A DNA stretch of 64,000 nt. Origin: JAAFHB01 sp037133495 (GTDB taxonomy: Bacteria > Bacteroidota > Bacteroidia > Bacteroidales > Prolixibacteraceae). Below the pieces are notes generated by a model that ran no database searches, was not told the origin of the DNA, and saw only the letters and a list, made by a program, of their open reading frames with translations. Below are positions 9,485-18,056 of the stretch, piece after piece (the first letter of the stretch is position 1; every line of letters starts with the position of its first letter). The stretch covers positions 84,084 to 148,083 of the forward strand of contig JBAXOA010000001.1 of NCBI GenBank assembly GCA_037133495.1. The letters run 5' to 3'. The position numbers and the translations under genes are program-made.

Positions 9485-10348
9485 TTATTTCATCACAAGG
9501 GTAAATTTCTGCTTAAATGAAACCTTGTCAAAGAGCGCACTGCGGTTTCCAAAACCATTTCCGGCATAGTCGCCCCCTCGTGACATTCCGCCCTTTGATC
9601 TGCCACCGCCCATTCCCGACATACCACCGCCCCGCATTCCTCCGCCCGACATACTATTTCCTGACATACCGCCGCCACTCTTTCTGCCAGGGCTGCCTTC
9701 ACCAACTCCCGCTGAAGGACGATCAAGAGCATTTACCGTAACATTCAATACGATAAGCTCATTTAAGCACATCGAACCCTTGCTGAGAAGTTCATTTAGA
9801 GGTATAGCAATCTCAAAAACCAGGTGCTGTGCACTGTCTGCTCCTACTACTACATCAACGCCATCAGGGTTATTGAGCGATATTTCTGTTGAGCCGGATT
9901 GAAAACCTTTCGCTTCGACAGTTGAAAATTGCATTTGATACGCTTTGATAAAGGGATTACCGGGTACTTTACGCTCAAAATTACTACCCGGCTTTTTATT
10001 CTCCATTCCCATCAGATTTATCGCAGGGAAAATAAGGCTTACATCAAATTTTTTCCTTTTCTCTTTTGAAGAAAGCTCAACAGACCAACCGGCATTCATC
10101 AACTTTCTCATTTTCATTTCATCTTTCAATGAAAAAGCGAAATAGAGCCTGTCGTTGTCATTGCTTATAGCAAAAAACAACCCACTTTTATCGTCATAGA
10201 AATTTAGAGGTTTTGTCCATTCTTTATCATTCCCATCAATGGTAATGTCTTCGGTTTTCCATCTCGACTTCGAGATATCGCTCTGTGCCAGTAAGTTAAT
10301 TGAAATCGCAATAAGTGCAATAAAGGTCAGACTGATTCTATACATCAT
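9485..10348 (-). CDS. Exported protein with CBM9-like domain and Gly/Met-rich tail, function unknown
   Basis: Residues 1-22 are a signal peptide (LTFIALIAISINLLAQ). The middle (about 25-210) resembles the carbohydrate-binding/DOMON-like CBM9 fold: ITIDGNDKEWTKPLNFYDD opens it, followed by RLYFAFSLKDE. Residues about 215-265 are a low-complexity stretch rich in Gly, Met, Ser and Arg with repeated GGGM units. The final ~20 residues (ALFDKVSFKQKFTLVMK) look folded again. Similar small proteins occur in Bacteroidota, but I do not recognise a function. The Met/Gly repeats could bind metal or be a flexible linker; this is speculation. Confidence 0.65.
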   Translation of the reverse strand: MMYRISLTFIALIAISINLLAQSDISKSRWKTEDITIDGNDKEWTKPLNFYDDKSGLFFAISNDNDRLYFAFSLKDEMKMRKLMNAGWSVELSSKEKRKKFDVSLIFPAINLMGMENKKPGSNFERKVPGNPFIKAYQMQFSTVEAKGFQSGSTEISLNNPDGVDVVVGADSAQHLVFEIAIPLNELLSKGSMCLNELIVLNVTVNALDRPSAGVGEGSPGRKSGGGMSGNSMSGGGMRGGGMSGMGGGRSKGGMSRGGDYAGNGFGNRSALFDKVSFKQKFTLVMK

Positions 10349-10420
10349 TTGTCGTTAATATTATGTTGATCACCAATAATCAACAGGTAAGACAAATTAT
10401 TTTGCGATTAGTTTAAAAAC

Positions 10421-10442
10421 AAAAAACCTGCTTTCGCAGGTT
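10421..10442 (-). terminator. Intrinsic terminator
   Basis: On the minus strand GAACCTGC-GAAA-GCAGGTT forms a tight stem with a tetraloop and runs into TTTTTTG. It lies 35 bp past the stop of the 10478-11392 gene, which it should end. Confidence 0.85.
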
Positions 10443-10477
10443 CTATATTTTATCTTGTTAATGAAAATTCAGACTCT

Positions 10478-11392
10478 TCATCCTCGCGCCAGATTTGCGT
10501 TAATCTCATTCCGCTTTCCTTTATTGACTGTACAGTTAATAATCATGTCCTTATAACCCCCTTTACTCAGAATTACCTCGTAGATTCCCTCCGCAAGCGA
10601 CTTCACGTAAAAATCCCCATTCGCCGAAGTGTTTTTCACAATATAGGGCTGAATGTCTAAACTATCTTTTCGCACTAATGCAATAGTGACTCCTTTAATC
10701 GGCGTTTTCGTTTCGGTATCGACAACGGTTCCTGTCAAAGCAACTAAATCATTCGCAAATTCAGTCCTTCGGGCTTGTCTGTATTTAATATAAAAATCAG
10801 ATTCCGGGATGCGGACGATATCGATCAATGCGTCAATATATTGAAGCGACTCATCGGCATTTCTAAAATGATTTGCTATATGAGTTTCTACCAAAGTTGA
10901 TTCGAATGAACCGACTGTTGGTATAGGCACAAAATCAAAAAAATTATTGATCGTATTTTTAAATTCGAGCAGAGCGGCCACTTCAATTTCATAAGGGAGA
11001 AGATGAGTAATATGATGTTCTGCCCGGCTGTAAATTTTCTGTGCCTGATCCAGTAATATTAAATCAGAATAATTTTCAAGTTCACCTTTTGAAAGTCTGG
11101 ATTCAGTGATAAGAATCTGATAATTCATAGAGATGGCAAAAGCATGAAGCTTACGGGCAATATCGCCGGTACTTTGCAAAAGTGCCAGTCTTACCTCTTC
11201 CTTCGACAAATTTATACTCGTATTGTGAGATGAATGCTGTTTTGAGAGTGATTGAATCTCAGCAATGTCCGACTGAAAAGACCTGAAAATCCGGTCAAAG
11301 TTGGGAAGTCCGGTCAAAATCGTCTGTCTGGGTTCCAGGAACTCGCTTACGACCCTATACATATTTAACTTATCTATTTGTCCGGTTGTCAT
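10478..11392 (-). CDS. Hypothetical protein with C-terminal carboxypeptidase-regulatory-like (transthyretin-like) domain
   Basis: A 304-residue protein. Residues about 1-210 are mostly helical with no family I recognise. Residues about 213-304 begin LTGTVVDTETKTPIKGVTI and continue GDFYVKSLAEGIYEVILSKGG, the pattern of a CarboxypepD_reg-like beta-sandwich. No signal peptide or membrane segment is visible at the N-terminus, although such domains are normally extracytoplasmic in Bacteroidota. Start ATG 11392 is the only reasonable choice in this frame. A terminator follows at 10421-10442, so it is a one-gene unit. Confidence 0.65.
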   Translation of the reverse strand: MTTGQIDKLNMYRVVSEFLEPRQTILTGLPNFDRIFRSFQSDIAEIQSLSKQHSSHNTSINLSKEEVRLALLQSTGDIARKLHAFAISMNYQILITESRLSKGELENYSDLILLDQAQKIYSRAEHHITHLLPYEIEVAALLEFKNTINNFFDFVPIPTVGSFESTLVETHIANHFRNADESLQYIDALIDIVRIPESDFYIKYRQARRTEFANDLVALTGTVVDTETKTPIKGVTIALVRKDSLDIQPYIVKNTSANGDFYVKSLAEGIYEVILSKGGYKDMIINCTVNKGKRNEINANLARG

Positions 11393-11572
11393 TCTATTAA
11401 ATATTACGTGTTTGCAAATAAAAATCTATTCAAAATATCAGCTAGAAATTACAACATTTATACGACATAAACAACCCCTCCAATTGTTAAAAAAACATTA
11501 AGCCAGAAAACAAGGGGAAAGGGTAAGGTGCCTGTTATTGCATCTGCCAGTCTTATCAGGATAACCGAAATG

Positions 11573-11630
11573 AAAAAAAAGCCGAGACCGCACCCACTCG
11601 TTTTTGCGATTTTTGGGTGCGGTCCCGGCT
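11573..11630 (-). terminator. Strong intrinsic terminator
   Basis: A 17-bp near-perfect stem (one A/C mismatch; arms 11580-11596 and 11614-11630) is followed on the minus strand by eight T. It lies about 40 bp past the stop of the DUF1080 gene. Confidence 0.92.
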
Positions 11631-11670
11631 AAGGACAATTAATAAATAGTAAACGTGGTCAGCGCTGCGA

Positions 11671-12408
11671 CTAAAGTTCGCGTATTTTTATATTACGGAA
11701 CCAGATAGCATATCCATGATCCTGAAGACCGATATATCCCTCTTTGTCGATACCTTGTGTCCAGCCCGGAAATGATTTGAATTTACTCTTTGCCACAAGA
11801 GCATCCCATTCCGGTGTCCATAATGTATACGAAACTACTTCAGTACCGTTCATTGTATGGGTAGCGTGTCCATCTTTCAATTTTATTACGACTGTATTCC
11901 ATGAGCCGGCAGGATGTACTGTTTTAGGATCGCAGGCAATTAAATCGTAAAGTGATCCGGCAAGGTGGTTGGCAAGTTTATTATCACTGGCATCCACATT
12001 GTCAAGCACCTGAACTTCAGGAGCAGCGTAATAAATTGGTTTACCAGGAACTTCGCGCACATAATAGAAAATTCCGGAATTACCGGCCTTACCAGCTTTG
12101 AAGTCAACCGATAGTTCAAAATTCTTATATTTTTTCCCTGGAAACAGAATGTCACCATTTGAACCCTGCCCCGGTTTTTTTCCTTCGGCTGTGAATACCT
12201 TCATTGCATTTTCTTCAATCACCCAGTTGGTGGGCATTGCAGTACCATTGCACTGTCTCCAGCCATCAAAGTCTTTTCCGTTGAACAACAACGTCCAGCC
12301 TGCCTTTTTCTCCTTTTTTGATAATTTGTTCACCTCCTGAGCAAATGATGGAAGTGCAATCAATAGCGCAATGGCTAATGACAAAGTCAAAATAATGTTT
12401 TTCTTCAT
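11671..12408 (-). CDS. Exported DUF1080 (3-keto-disaccharide hydrolase-like) protein
   Basis: Residues 1-23 form a signal peptide ending in PSFAQ. The rest is one DUF1080 domain, a concanavalin-like sandwich. Its marks are GWTLLFNGKDFDGW near 38-51, GDILFPGKKYKNFELSVDFK, GNSGIFYYVRE and the terminal block GYIGLQDHGYAIWFRNIKIREL. Members of this family include 3-keto-glycoside hydrolases and are abundant in polysaccharide-degrading Bacteroidota and Planctomycetes. No SusC/D or sugar dehydrogenase gene lies beside it here, so the substrate is open. It is a single gene with its own terminator. Confidence 0.88.
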   Translation of the reverse strand: MKKNIILTLSLAIALLIALPSFAQEVNKLSKKEKKAGWTLLFNGKDFDGWRQCNGTAMPTNWVIEENAMKVFTAEGKKPGQGSNGDILFPGKKYKNFELSVDFKAGKAGNSGIFYYVREVPGKPIYYAAPEVQVLDNVDASDNKLANHLAGSLYDLIACDPKTVHPAGSWNTVVIKLKDGHATHTMNGTEVVSYTLWTPEWDALVAKSKFKSFPGWTQGIDKEGYIGLQDHGYAIWFRNIKIREL

Positions 12409-12606
12409 GATTTGAATTTAAACACCTTCAAGGTGCGGTTGATAATAATAGAATCCGTTAATTTTGCCATCAAAGATAATTATTAAATAATCATGCCTTC
12501 TCCGCAAAGTTGATAAATAACAGGCTAAATTTATTTTAATCTTTTCGTTTACCTGTTTAAAAACATTTGTAAATTCGCCCTGTAATTAAATTTTATCAAA
12601 AGCGAT

Positions 12607-12816
12607 ATGGACTTATTTGCACCATGGCATCTTGTTATCCTTATTGGAGCTATACTGCTGTTATTTGGAGGTCAAAAAATCCCTGAATTAATGGGAGGAA
12701 TTGGCAAAGGAATGAAGGAATTTAAAAAATCCATTAAAGACGAAAACGAACATAAGGAAGAGCCTCCGGCCGAGATTCCCAAATCAACAAGCAAACCTGA
12801 ACGTTTAAAAGATTAG
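12607..12816 (+). CDS. tatA: Twin-arginine translocase subunit TatA
   Basis: A 69-residue membrane protein of the Tat export pathway. The N-terminal helix WHLVILIGAILLLFGGQKIP is followed by the hallmark hinge (FGGQKIPEL) and an amphipathic helix GGIGKGMKEFKKSIKDE. The C-terminal tail is charged and Pro-rich. Length is at the short end of the TatA range. No tatC is beside it; separation of tatA from tatC is usual in Bacteroidota. The gene is flanked by two minus-strand units, so it is transcribed alone. Confidence 0.93.
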   Translation: MDLFAPWHLVILIGAILLLFGGQKIPELMGGIGKGMKEFKKSIKDENEHKEEPPAEIPKSTSKPERLKD

Positions 12817-12830
12817 GCTGATCACTCCTT

Positions 12831-14468
12831 TTATCGGATTATCGTTACATAATTTGAGAGAACGATATTTCCGTTGCGTATTTCCATGTTTCCATCAAAA
12901 TGTCCTGTCACCTCAACGGGATGGTTTTTTAGTATCTCAGCTGGCAAAATAGTCAGCGGGTTTTCGTTGCATAAAAAAACAATAGGCGGTTTTGCCGGAA
13001 GCTGTGGCTGAATCGCAGGATTCCACCCTTTCACTTCGTGTCCGCTATTCCAGATCACTTCGATAAATTTCCCGGAAATTTCCCCGTTAAAAAAGAAAGG
13101 AATACCCTTTAGATCGTCACGTTGCCGCAGAACCTTGTATGAGCGGTAATCAGGGTTGGTAATCGTAAGCTTTGGCACCAATGGCATAAGCACCATGCAG
13201 ACAGATAAAACCATTCCAACCATTCCCATCCAGAGCCAAAGTGCATTCTTTTTCCAAAGTGCAATGATTAAAAATCCGCCTAAACCCCAGAAATGGCTAA
13301 AGACAGTGATTAGCAGTGCAATTGAAGGACGGTCTGCCCCCAATGGAAAAAATAAAACTGCGACAGGAATAGCAAAACAGATGATAACCATCAATAGCGT
13401 GTTTATCCTGAAGATCACAAGATCATTTTTGTCGGTTACTGAGGCCTGAAAGGTCTGTATTAAGTATCTGAAATAGAAAGAGGTTAGCATAGCCATCGGC
13501 AGAAGTACAGGAAGAAGATACCGCTCTTTTTTTTCAGGAAATATTGACAGCAAAACTACAGCTGAGATCACCCATACAGAAAGAAAAGTATAGTTGCCAA
13601 ACTGCCTGATCCGAAGACGGGCATACGGAAAGTAAAGAGCAACAGATGCCATGATTGCCCACACTCCCGACTGAACAGGGAAACTCCAGTAGTGATAAAA
13701 AGGGCGCACGCTGCGGGAAAGCCAGGCCGCCGACTCCTGATCAGCAATCAGCGCCGAAAATTCGGGATGCGAGATCCAGATCATCAATGGCCACCAAATT
13801 GCAATGATTATAGCCGTCAGAACCATGATGAAAAGTGCCATTTTCTTGTTAGCCGCCTCTTTCCATCCATACGAAAACGACCGGGCAATAAGATAAGGCA
13901 ATAGCAATGAATAGAATGAAATTGGACCTTTGCTCATAAAAGAAAGTCCCATCAAGAATCCTGCTCCAAATAATTCGCCATATCCTGGTTTTTCAGCTTT
14001 TAACACTTTGTGAATCAACCATATTGCCCCAATCATAAAACTATGACAAAAGATATCCCAGCTGATATCACGGGCCATAAAAAAAATATAGAATGATGTG
14101 GCTGCAGTTCCTGCAACTAAAAAAGGCAATAAATGGTCATCGGTCAACGTTGTTGTAAGCTTAAAGAGGAAAAAAACCATTAATAAAGCAGCTAATGCGG
14201 ACGGGAGCCGGAGAAGTGAAAGATTATCCTGACCTGTGAAATACATTGTAGCAGCAGCTATCCACGTGGGAAGCGGAGGCTTTTCAAGTCGCAATTCGCC
14301 ATTCATTGTCGGTTCGAGCCAGTTATTTTTTTGAAGAATTTCACGGGCCGATGTCAGATTTCGCGCCTCCATGATATTTGCCTCAAGCACTCCGTTATTC
14401 ACAACAAAGGCAATGAACGTAATAACAAGAAGAAGGAAAAGCTTTAATTTACGATTATTCATGCTCAA
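12831..14468 (-). CDS. Polytopic GT39-type glycosyltransferase (ArnT/PMT-like)
   Basis: A 545-residue integral membrane protein with about 11-12 hydrophobic segments. The first periplasmic loop contains NIMEARNLTSAREILQKN and then KPPLPTWIAA, the pattern of ArnT/PMT-type enzymes in which an acidic residue in loop 1 is catalytic. These enzymes move a sugar from polyprenyl phosphate to lipid A or another periplasmic acceptor. The C-terminal ~100 residues form a soluble domain. Downstream in the same direction as a GT2 and a LAB_N gene, it probably completes one envelope-glycan pathway. Sugar and acceptor are unknown. The 150-bp gap before it leaves open whether it has its own promoter. Confidence 0.85.
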   Translation of the reverse strand: MSMNNRKLKLFLLLVITFIAFVVNNGVLEANIMEARNLTSAREILQKNNWLEPTMNGELRLEKPPLPTWIAAATMYFTGQDNLSLLRLPSALAALLMVFFLFKLTTTLTDDHLLPFLVAGTAATSFYIFFMARDISWDIFCHSFMIGAIWLIHKVLKAEKPGYGELFGAGFLMGLSFMSKGPISFYSLLLPYLIARSFSYGWKEAANKKMALFIMVLTAIIIAIWWPLMIWISHPEFSALIADQESAAWLSRSVRPFYHYWSFPVQSGVWAIMASVALYFPYARLRIRQFGNYTFLSVWVISAVVLLSIFPEKKERYLLPVLLPMAMLTSFYFRYLIQTFQASVTDKNDLVIFRINTLLMVIICFAIPVAVLFFPLGADRPSIALLITVFSHFWGLGGFLIIALWKKNALWLWMGMVGMVLSVCMVLMPLVPKLTITNPDYRSYKVLRQRDDLKGIPFFFNGEISGKFIEVIWNSGHEVKGWNPAIQPQLPAKPPIVFLCNENPLTILPAEILKNHPVEVTGHFDGNMEIRNGNIVLSNYVTIIR

Positions 14469-14618
14469 AAGCCATTAAAAAATATTAATAATACGTGATG
14501 AAATAGCCATTCTAAGAATATCAACAACCAAAATGAATCCACCAGTTAGCGGATGGCTATTCCACTTGGCCGCCAAAAAACAATTTATTTACAAATGAAC
14601 CCTAATATATAAAAGTTC

Positions 14619-15245
14619 TTACATTTTTGATCTTCCCAACAGAAGATTTCGAAGATAAACAAGTAATCCCGACAACTGCGCCACGAACAATACAGGATCA
14701 TACCGAAAAACGGCATAGGAGATAATCATCAGCGATCCGGCCATACTGACAAACCAGAACAAACGGCTGAATACCGATTCGTTTTTAGATTCAGAGTCGA
14801 TCCATTGAATGTAGAACCGAAGTGTAAAAATCACCTGGCCAATACTTCCCCAGATCTGTAATGGAACAGAAATTTCTTTATTCGTTAACAGAGAATAGAA
14901 ATTTCCGTGAGCTCCGGAGAGAAGATAACCTAATGTTAAAACAGGAGCTGTGATCACAAAAACGCGAAAGATCAAAGGGATAGGGTGCCATTTCTGTTGA
15001 AGGTGAAGATTCCGTATATATATAAAATATACCAATACCTGACCCAGCACGATTACAAAATCGTGACGCAGGATTCCATATAAAAGAAAAATAAGCGAAC
15101 CGATAATACTTAACTGCCAAAATATTACAGGAGAGATCGGCTTGCCGGCCTTTTCGGAATGTATCCATTGAACGATCATTCGGGCAGCAAAGAGCAGCTG
15201 GGCTATAAACCCGACAGCAAAAACCCAGAGTGATGTGCCACTCAT
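14619..15245 (-). CDS. LAB_N-domain membrane protein (lipid-A-disaccharide-synthase N-terminal-like), two copies of the domain
   Basis: A 208-residue membrane protein with about six hydrophobic helices forming two similar halves. Each half has the LAB_N pattern: FWQLSIIGSLIFLLYGILRH then VYFIYIRNL in the first, and FWFVSMAGSLMIISYAVFRY then VYLRNLLL in the second. The ATG at 15245 overlaps the stop of the GT2 gene as ATGA, which argues for translational coupling and for this start over the one 15 codons upstream. Stand-alone LAB_N proteins occur next to GT2 and GT39 genes; a role in moving or holding the lipid-linked sugar is inferred. Confidence 0.85.
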   Translation of the reverse strand: MSGTSLWVFAVGFIAQLLFAARMIVQWIHSEKAGKPISPVIFWQLSIIGSLIFLLYGILRHDFVIVLGQVLVYFIYIRNLHLQQKWHPIPLIFRVFVITAPVLTLGYLLSGAHGNFYSLLTNKEISVPLQIWGSIGQVIFTLRFYIQWIDSESKNESVFSRLFWFVSMAGSLMIISYAVFRYDPVLFVAQLSGLLVYLRNLLLGRSKM

Positions 15246-15973
15246 CCTCTTCCCGTAATTTCGTAGCGAATAAACCGTTTTCGCATCCATGCAAAAGCGA
15301 TAAGGTCAGCCGAGGGACCGAATAACCGGTTTCGCAAATGGTAGTTTGATTTTCCGGCAAGTCGCTCATAGTGCACAACCGGCACTTCTTTGATTTGACC
15401 GCCAACAAGCAGCACAAGAGCAGGAAGAAACCGGTGCATCCCATTAAAAAAAGGAATTCGGCGAGCCATATCAGTATGAAATACCTTGAGCGGACATCCT
15501 GTATCTGAGATCCCATCGTGCGTTACAGCACGGCGCACAGCATTCGCAATCCTTGATGACATTCGTTTGATTAATCCATCCTTTCGCCCAACACGAATGC
15601 CAGTAACAAGCTCATAATCATAGGAATACTCCATCAGTTTGTCAAAATCAAAAGGAGAAGTCTGGAGATCAGCATCGAGATAACCTGTAAATCTTGTCAT
15701 AACCTGATCGATTCCGGATTTCAAGGCAGTACTCAGACCGCTGTTTTTTTTGAGATGTATAAAACTCAGCGCCGGATTTGCTTTACAATATTGCTCGAGA
15801 AGGATCGGACTGTTGTCGGTTGATCCATCGTTAACAAACAATACTTTTGTACAATAAACTGAATGAGAGAGGTAATCGGAAAGTGTCTTCACCAATCGGG
15901 GAAGATTTTCAGCTTCGTTATAAACCGGAACAATAATCGTAAGGATACATTCTGAATCAACGGGGTAACCCAT
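15242..15973 (-). CDS. GT2 family glycosyltransferase (polyprenyl-phosphate sugar synthase-like)
   Basis: A 243-residue GT-A fold enzyme. The N-terminus LTIIVPVYNEAENLPRLV is typical of DPM1/ArnC-like GT2 enzymes. The nucleotide-sugar site follows (LFVNDGSTDNS), then the DxD-like motif YLDADLQTSPFD and the acceptor-loop region around GCPLKVFHTDMARRIPFF. There is no C-terminal pair of membrane helices, unlike ArnC, so it may rely on the coupled LAB_N protein for its membrane part. It likely loads a sugar on undecaprenyl phosphate. A TAATTTTG promoter box lies at 15998-16005 on the minus strand. Confidence 0.87.
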   Translation of the reverse strand: MGYPVDSECILTIIVPVYNEAENLPRLVKTLSDYLSHSVYCTKVLFVNDGSTDNSPILLEQYCKANPALSFIHLKKNSGLSTALKSGIDQVMTRFTGYLDADLQTSPFDFDKLMEYSYDYELVTGIRVGRKDGLIKRMSSRIANAVRRAVTHDGISDTGCPLKVFHTDMARRIPFFNGMHRFLPALVLLVGGQIKEVPVVHYERLAGKSNYHLRNRLFGPSADLIAFAWMRKRFIRYEITGRG

Positions 15974-15997
15974 AATGACAAATGGTTAAAACGTTTA

Positions 15998-16005
15998 CAA
16001 AATTA
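15998..16005 (-). promoter_or_regulatory. -7 box (TAATTTTG) of the GT2-LAB_N operon
   Basis: Matches the Bacteroidota TAnnTTTG element, 25 bp upstream of the GT2 start. No clear -33 TTG partner is at the usual distance. Confidence 0.45.
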
Positions 16006-16156
16006 GCAAAAAAGAGCAATATGCGAAGTAGAATCATGATTGAATAGCTTGATGCTTTAAAGGTAAAACAGAGCCATTCCAATCATCAAAACGGCAGATT
16101 AATATTTCGGCGGTTAGTTGCTCATTTCCGGACTGATCAAATTGCCGAATTTTGAA

Positions 16157-16164
16157 TATCTTTG
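16157..16164 (+). promoter_or_regulatory. -7 box (TATCTTTG) of lepA
   Basis: Perfect TAnnTTTG match, 32 bp before the lepA ATG at 16196. This implies a leader of about 25 nt. Confidence 0.55.
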
Positions 16165-16195
16165 CACAAGATTTTAAAATAAGGTTATATTGCCC

Positions 16196-17983
16196 ATGAA
16201 GAATATCAGGAATTTTTGCATCATTGCCCACATCGACCATGGAAAAAGTACGCTTGCCGATCGTCTTTTGGAAATTACAGAGACTGTCAGTGGCCGCGAT
16301 ATGCAGGCTCAGGTACTTGATGACATGGAACTTGAGAAAGAAAGGGGAATAACGATCAAGAGTCATGCCATTCAAATGGAACATACCCAGGACGGAGAAA
16401 AATATCGGCTTAATCTGATTGATACTCCCGGGCATGTCGATTTTTCATACGAAGTTTCGCGTTCAATTGCTGCCTGCGAGGGAGCATTGCTGATTATTGA
16501 TGCGACACAAGGAATTCAGGCTCAAACCATTTCAAATCTATACCTTGCTATTGAACACGATCTCGAAATAATTCCAATTCTCAATAAGATGGATTTGCCT
16601 AATGCCAATCCAGAAGTAGTTGAAGATCAAATAATTGAATTGATAGGTTGTAAAAGGAGCACGATTATCAGAGCATCCGGGAAAACCGGCGAAGGAATCG
16701 AGGAGATCCTGAGACGTATTATTTCAGATATTCCGTCTCCGGCAGGAGATCCTGAAGCACCTCTTCAGGGATTGATTTTTGATTCGGTTTACAACCAATT
16801 CCGGGGAGTTGTCGCTTATGTGAAAATTGTTAACGGCACAGTTCGTAAAGGCGATGTTGTAAAGTTCGTGGCTACGGAGAAGCAATACAATGTCGATGAG
16901 GTCGGTGTTCTGAAGATGGCACTCGATCCGCGTGAATCACTTGGTGCGGGCGACGTAGGCTATATTATTTCTAATATTAAAACGGCGCGTGAGATCAGGG
17001 TTGGAGATACGGTTACTAATGTTAAGCAGCCCTGTTCGAATGTAATTTCCGGTTTCGAAGAGGTAAAACCAATGGTTTTTGCCGGCGTTTATCCAATCGA
17101 CAGCGAAGATTACGAAGATCTCAGGGCAGCTATGGAGAAGCTTCAGCTAAATGATGCCTCGCTCACTTATACGCTCGAATCATCTGCGGCTCTTGGATTT
17201 GGCTTTCGCTGTGGATTTCTTGGGTTGCTTCACATGGAAATTATCCAGGAGCGACTCGACCGTGAATTCGATATGAATGTGATTACGACAGTGCCGAATG
17301 TGTCCTACATGATTCACACCAGGGCTGGAGAGTCGTACGAAGTCTATAATCCGGCCGGGATGCCTGACGGATCATTGATCGAGCTGATCGAAGAACCTTA
17401 TATCAAGGCTCAGATAATTACGCGTTCGGAATATATCGGTGCGATAATGACCCTTTGTCTTGATAAACGCGGGATGCTTACCAAGCAGGAGTACCTTACA
17501 GCAGAAAGGGCCGAATTGTCCTTTGATTTGCCACTTGGAGAGATCGTCTTCGATTTTTACGATAAATTAAAGAGTATTTCAAAAGGATATGCATCTTTCG
17601 ATTATCATATCACCGGATACCGGCCTGCCAAACTGGCCAAACTCGATATTCTGCTAAACAGCGAGCCGGTTGATGCCCTTTCGACTTTGATCCATGCCGA
17701 CAATGCCTACAATTTTGGCCGCCGGATGTGCGAAAAACTTAAAGAACTTATTCCTCGACAGCAGTATGATGTGGCTATCCAGGCAGCAATTGGCGCTAAA
17801 ATTATAGCACGCGAAACAATCAAGGCGGTCCGCAAGGATGTTACTGCCAAATGTTATGGAGGAGATATCAGCCGTAAGCGTAAATTGCTTGATAAGCAAA
17901 AGAAAGGGAAGAAAAAAATGAAGCAAATTGGTAATGTTGAGGTTCCTCAAAAGGCCTTCCTCGCGGTGTTAAAGCTCGATTAA
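16196..17983 (+). CDS. lepA: Translation elongation factor 4 (LepA)
   Basis: Ribosome-associated GTPase that back-translocates or helps ribosome biogenesis. The GTPase motifs are complete: AHIDHGKSTLADRL (G1), DTPGHVDF (G3) and NKMDLP (G4). The effector region carries ERGITIKS. Domain order is G, II, III, V-like and the LepA-specific C-terminal domain ending in KGKKKMKQIGNVEVPQKAF. The ATG at 16196 gives the canonical MKNIRNFCIIAHIDHGKS start; a TTG two codons upstream is unlikely. The length is 595 residues, as expected. Confidence 0.98.
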   Translation: MKNIRNFCIIAHIDHGKSTLADRLLEITETVSGRDMQAQVLDDMELEKERGITIKSHAIQMEHTQDGEKYRLNLIDTPGHVDFSYEVSRSIAACEGALLIIDATQGIQAQTISNLYLAIEHDLEIIPILNKMDLPNANPEVVEDQIIELIGCKRSTIIRASGKTGEGIEEILRRIISDIPSPAGDPEAPLQGLIFDSVYNQFRGVVAYVKIVNGTVRKGDVVKFVATEKQYNVDEVGVLKMALDPRESLGAGDVGYIISNIKTAREIRVGDTVTNVKQPCSNVISGFEEVKPMVFAGVYPIDSEDYEDLRAAMEKLQLNDASLTYTLESSAALGFGFRCGFLGLLHMEIIQERLDREFDMNVITTVPNVSYMIHTRAGESYEVYNPAGMPDGSLIELIEEPYIKAQIITRSEYIGAIMTLCLDKRGMLTKQEYLTAERAELSFDLPLGEIVFDFYDKLKSISKGYASFDYHITGYRPAKLAKLDILLNSEPVDALSTLIHADNAYNFGRRMCEKLKELIPRQQYDVAIQAAIGAKIIARETIKAVRKDVTAKCYGGDISRKRKLLDKQKKGKKKMKQIGNVEVPQKAFLAVLKLD

Positions 17984-18032
17984 GATAACGCAGATATAAC
18001 ATTATATTAACGAATATCAGCTGCTTCCAATA

Positions 18033-18040
18033 TATCTTTG
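18033..18040 (+). promoter_or_regulatory. -7 box (TATCTTTG) of the tatD-like gene
   Basis: Perfect TAnnTTTG match 17 bp before the ATG at 18057, so the transcript leader would be about 10 nt. Confidence 0.5.
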
Positions 18041-18056
18041 CGGGAAATATTCCCCT

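Noticed and set aside
9517..9741. Plus-strand frame rich in His/Arg/Pro opposite the Gly/Met-rich protein
   Set aside because: It is the shadow of a GC-rich repetitive region in the minus-strand gene.
14878..15516. 212-codon minus-strand frame spanning the GT2/LAB_N junction
   Set aside because: It shifts frame relative to both well-supported genes, is Cys/Leu-rich without domain pattern, and both real genes have strong motifs.
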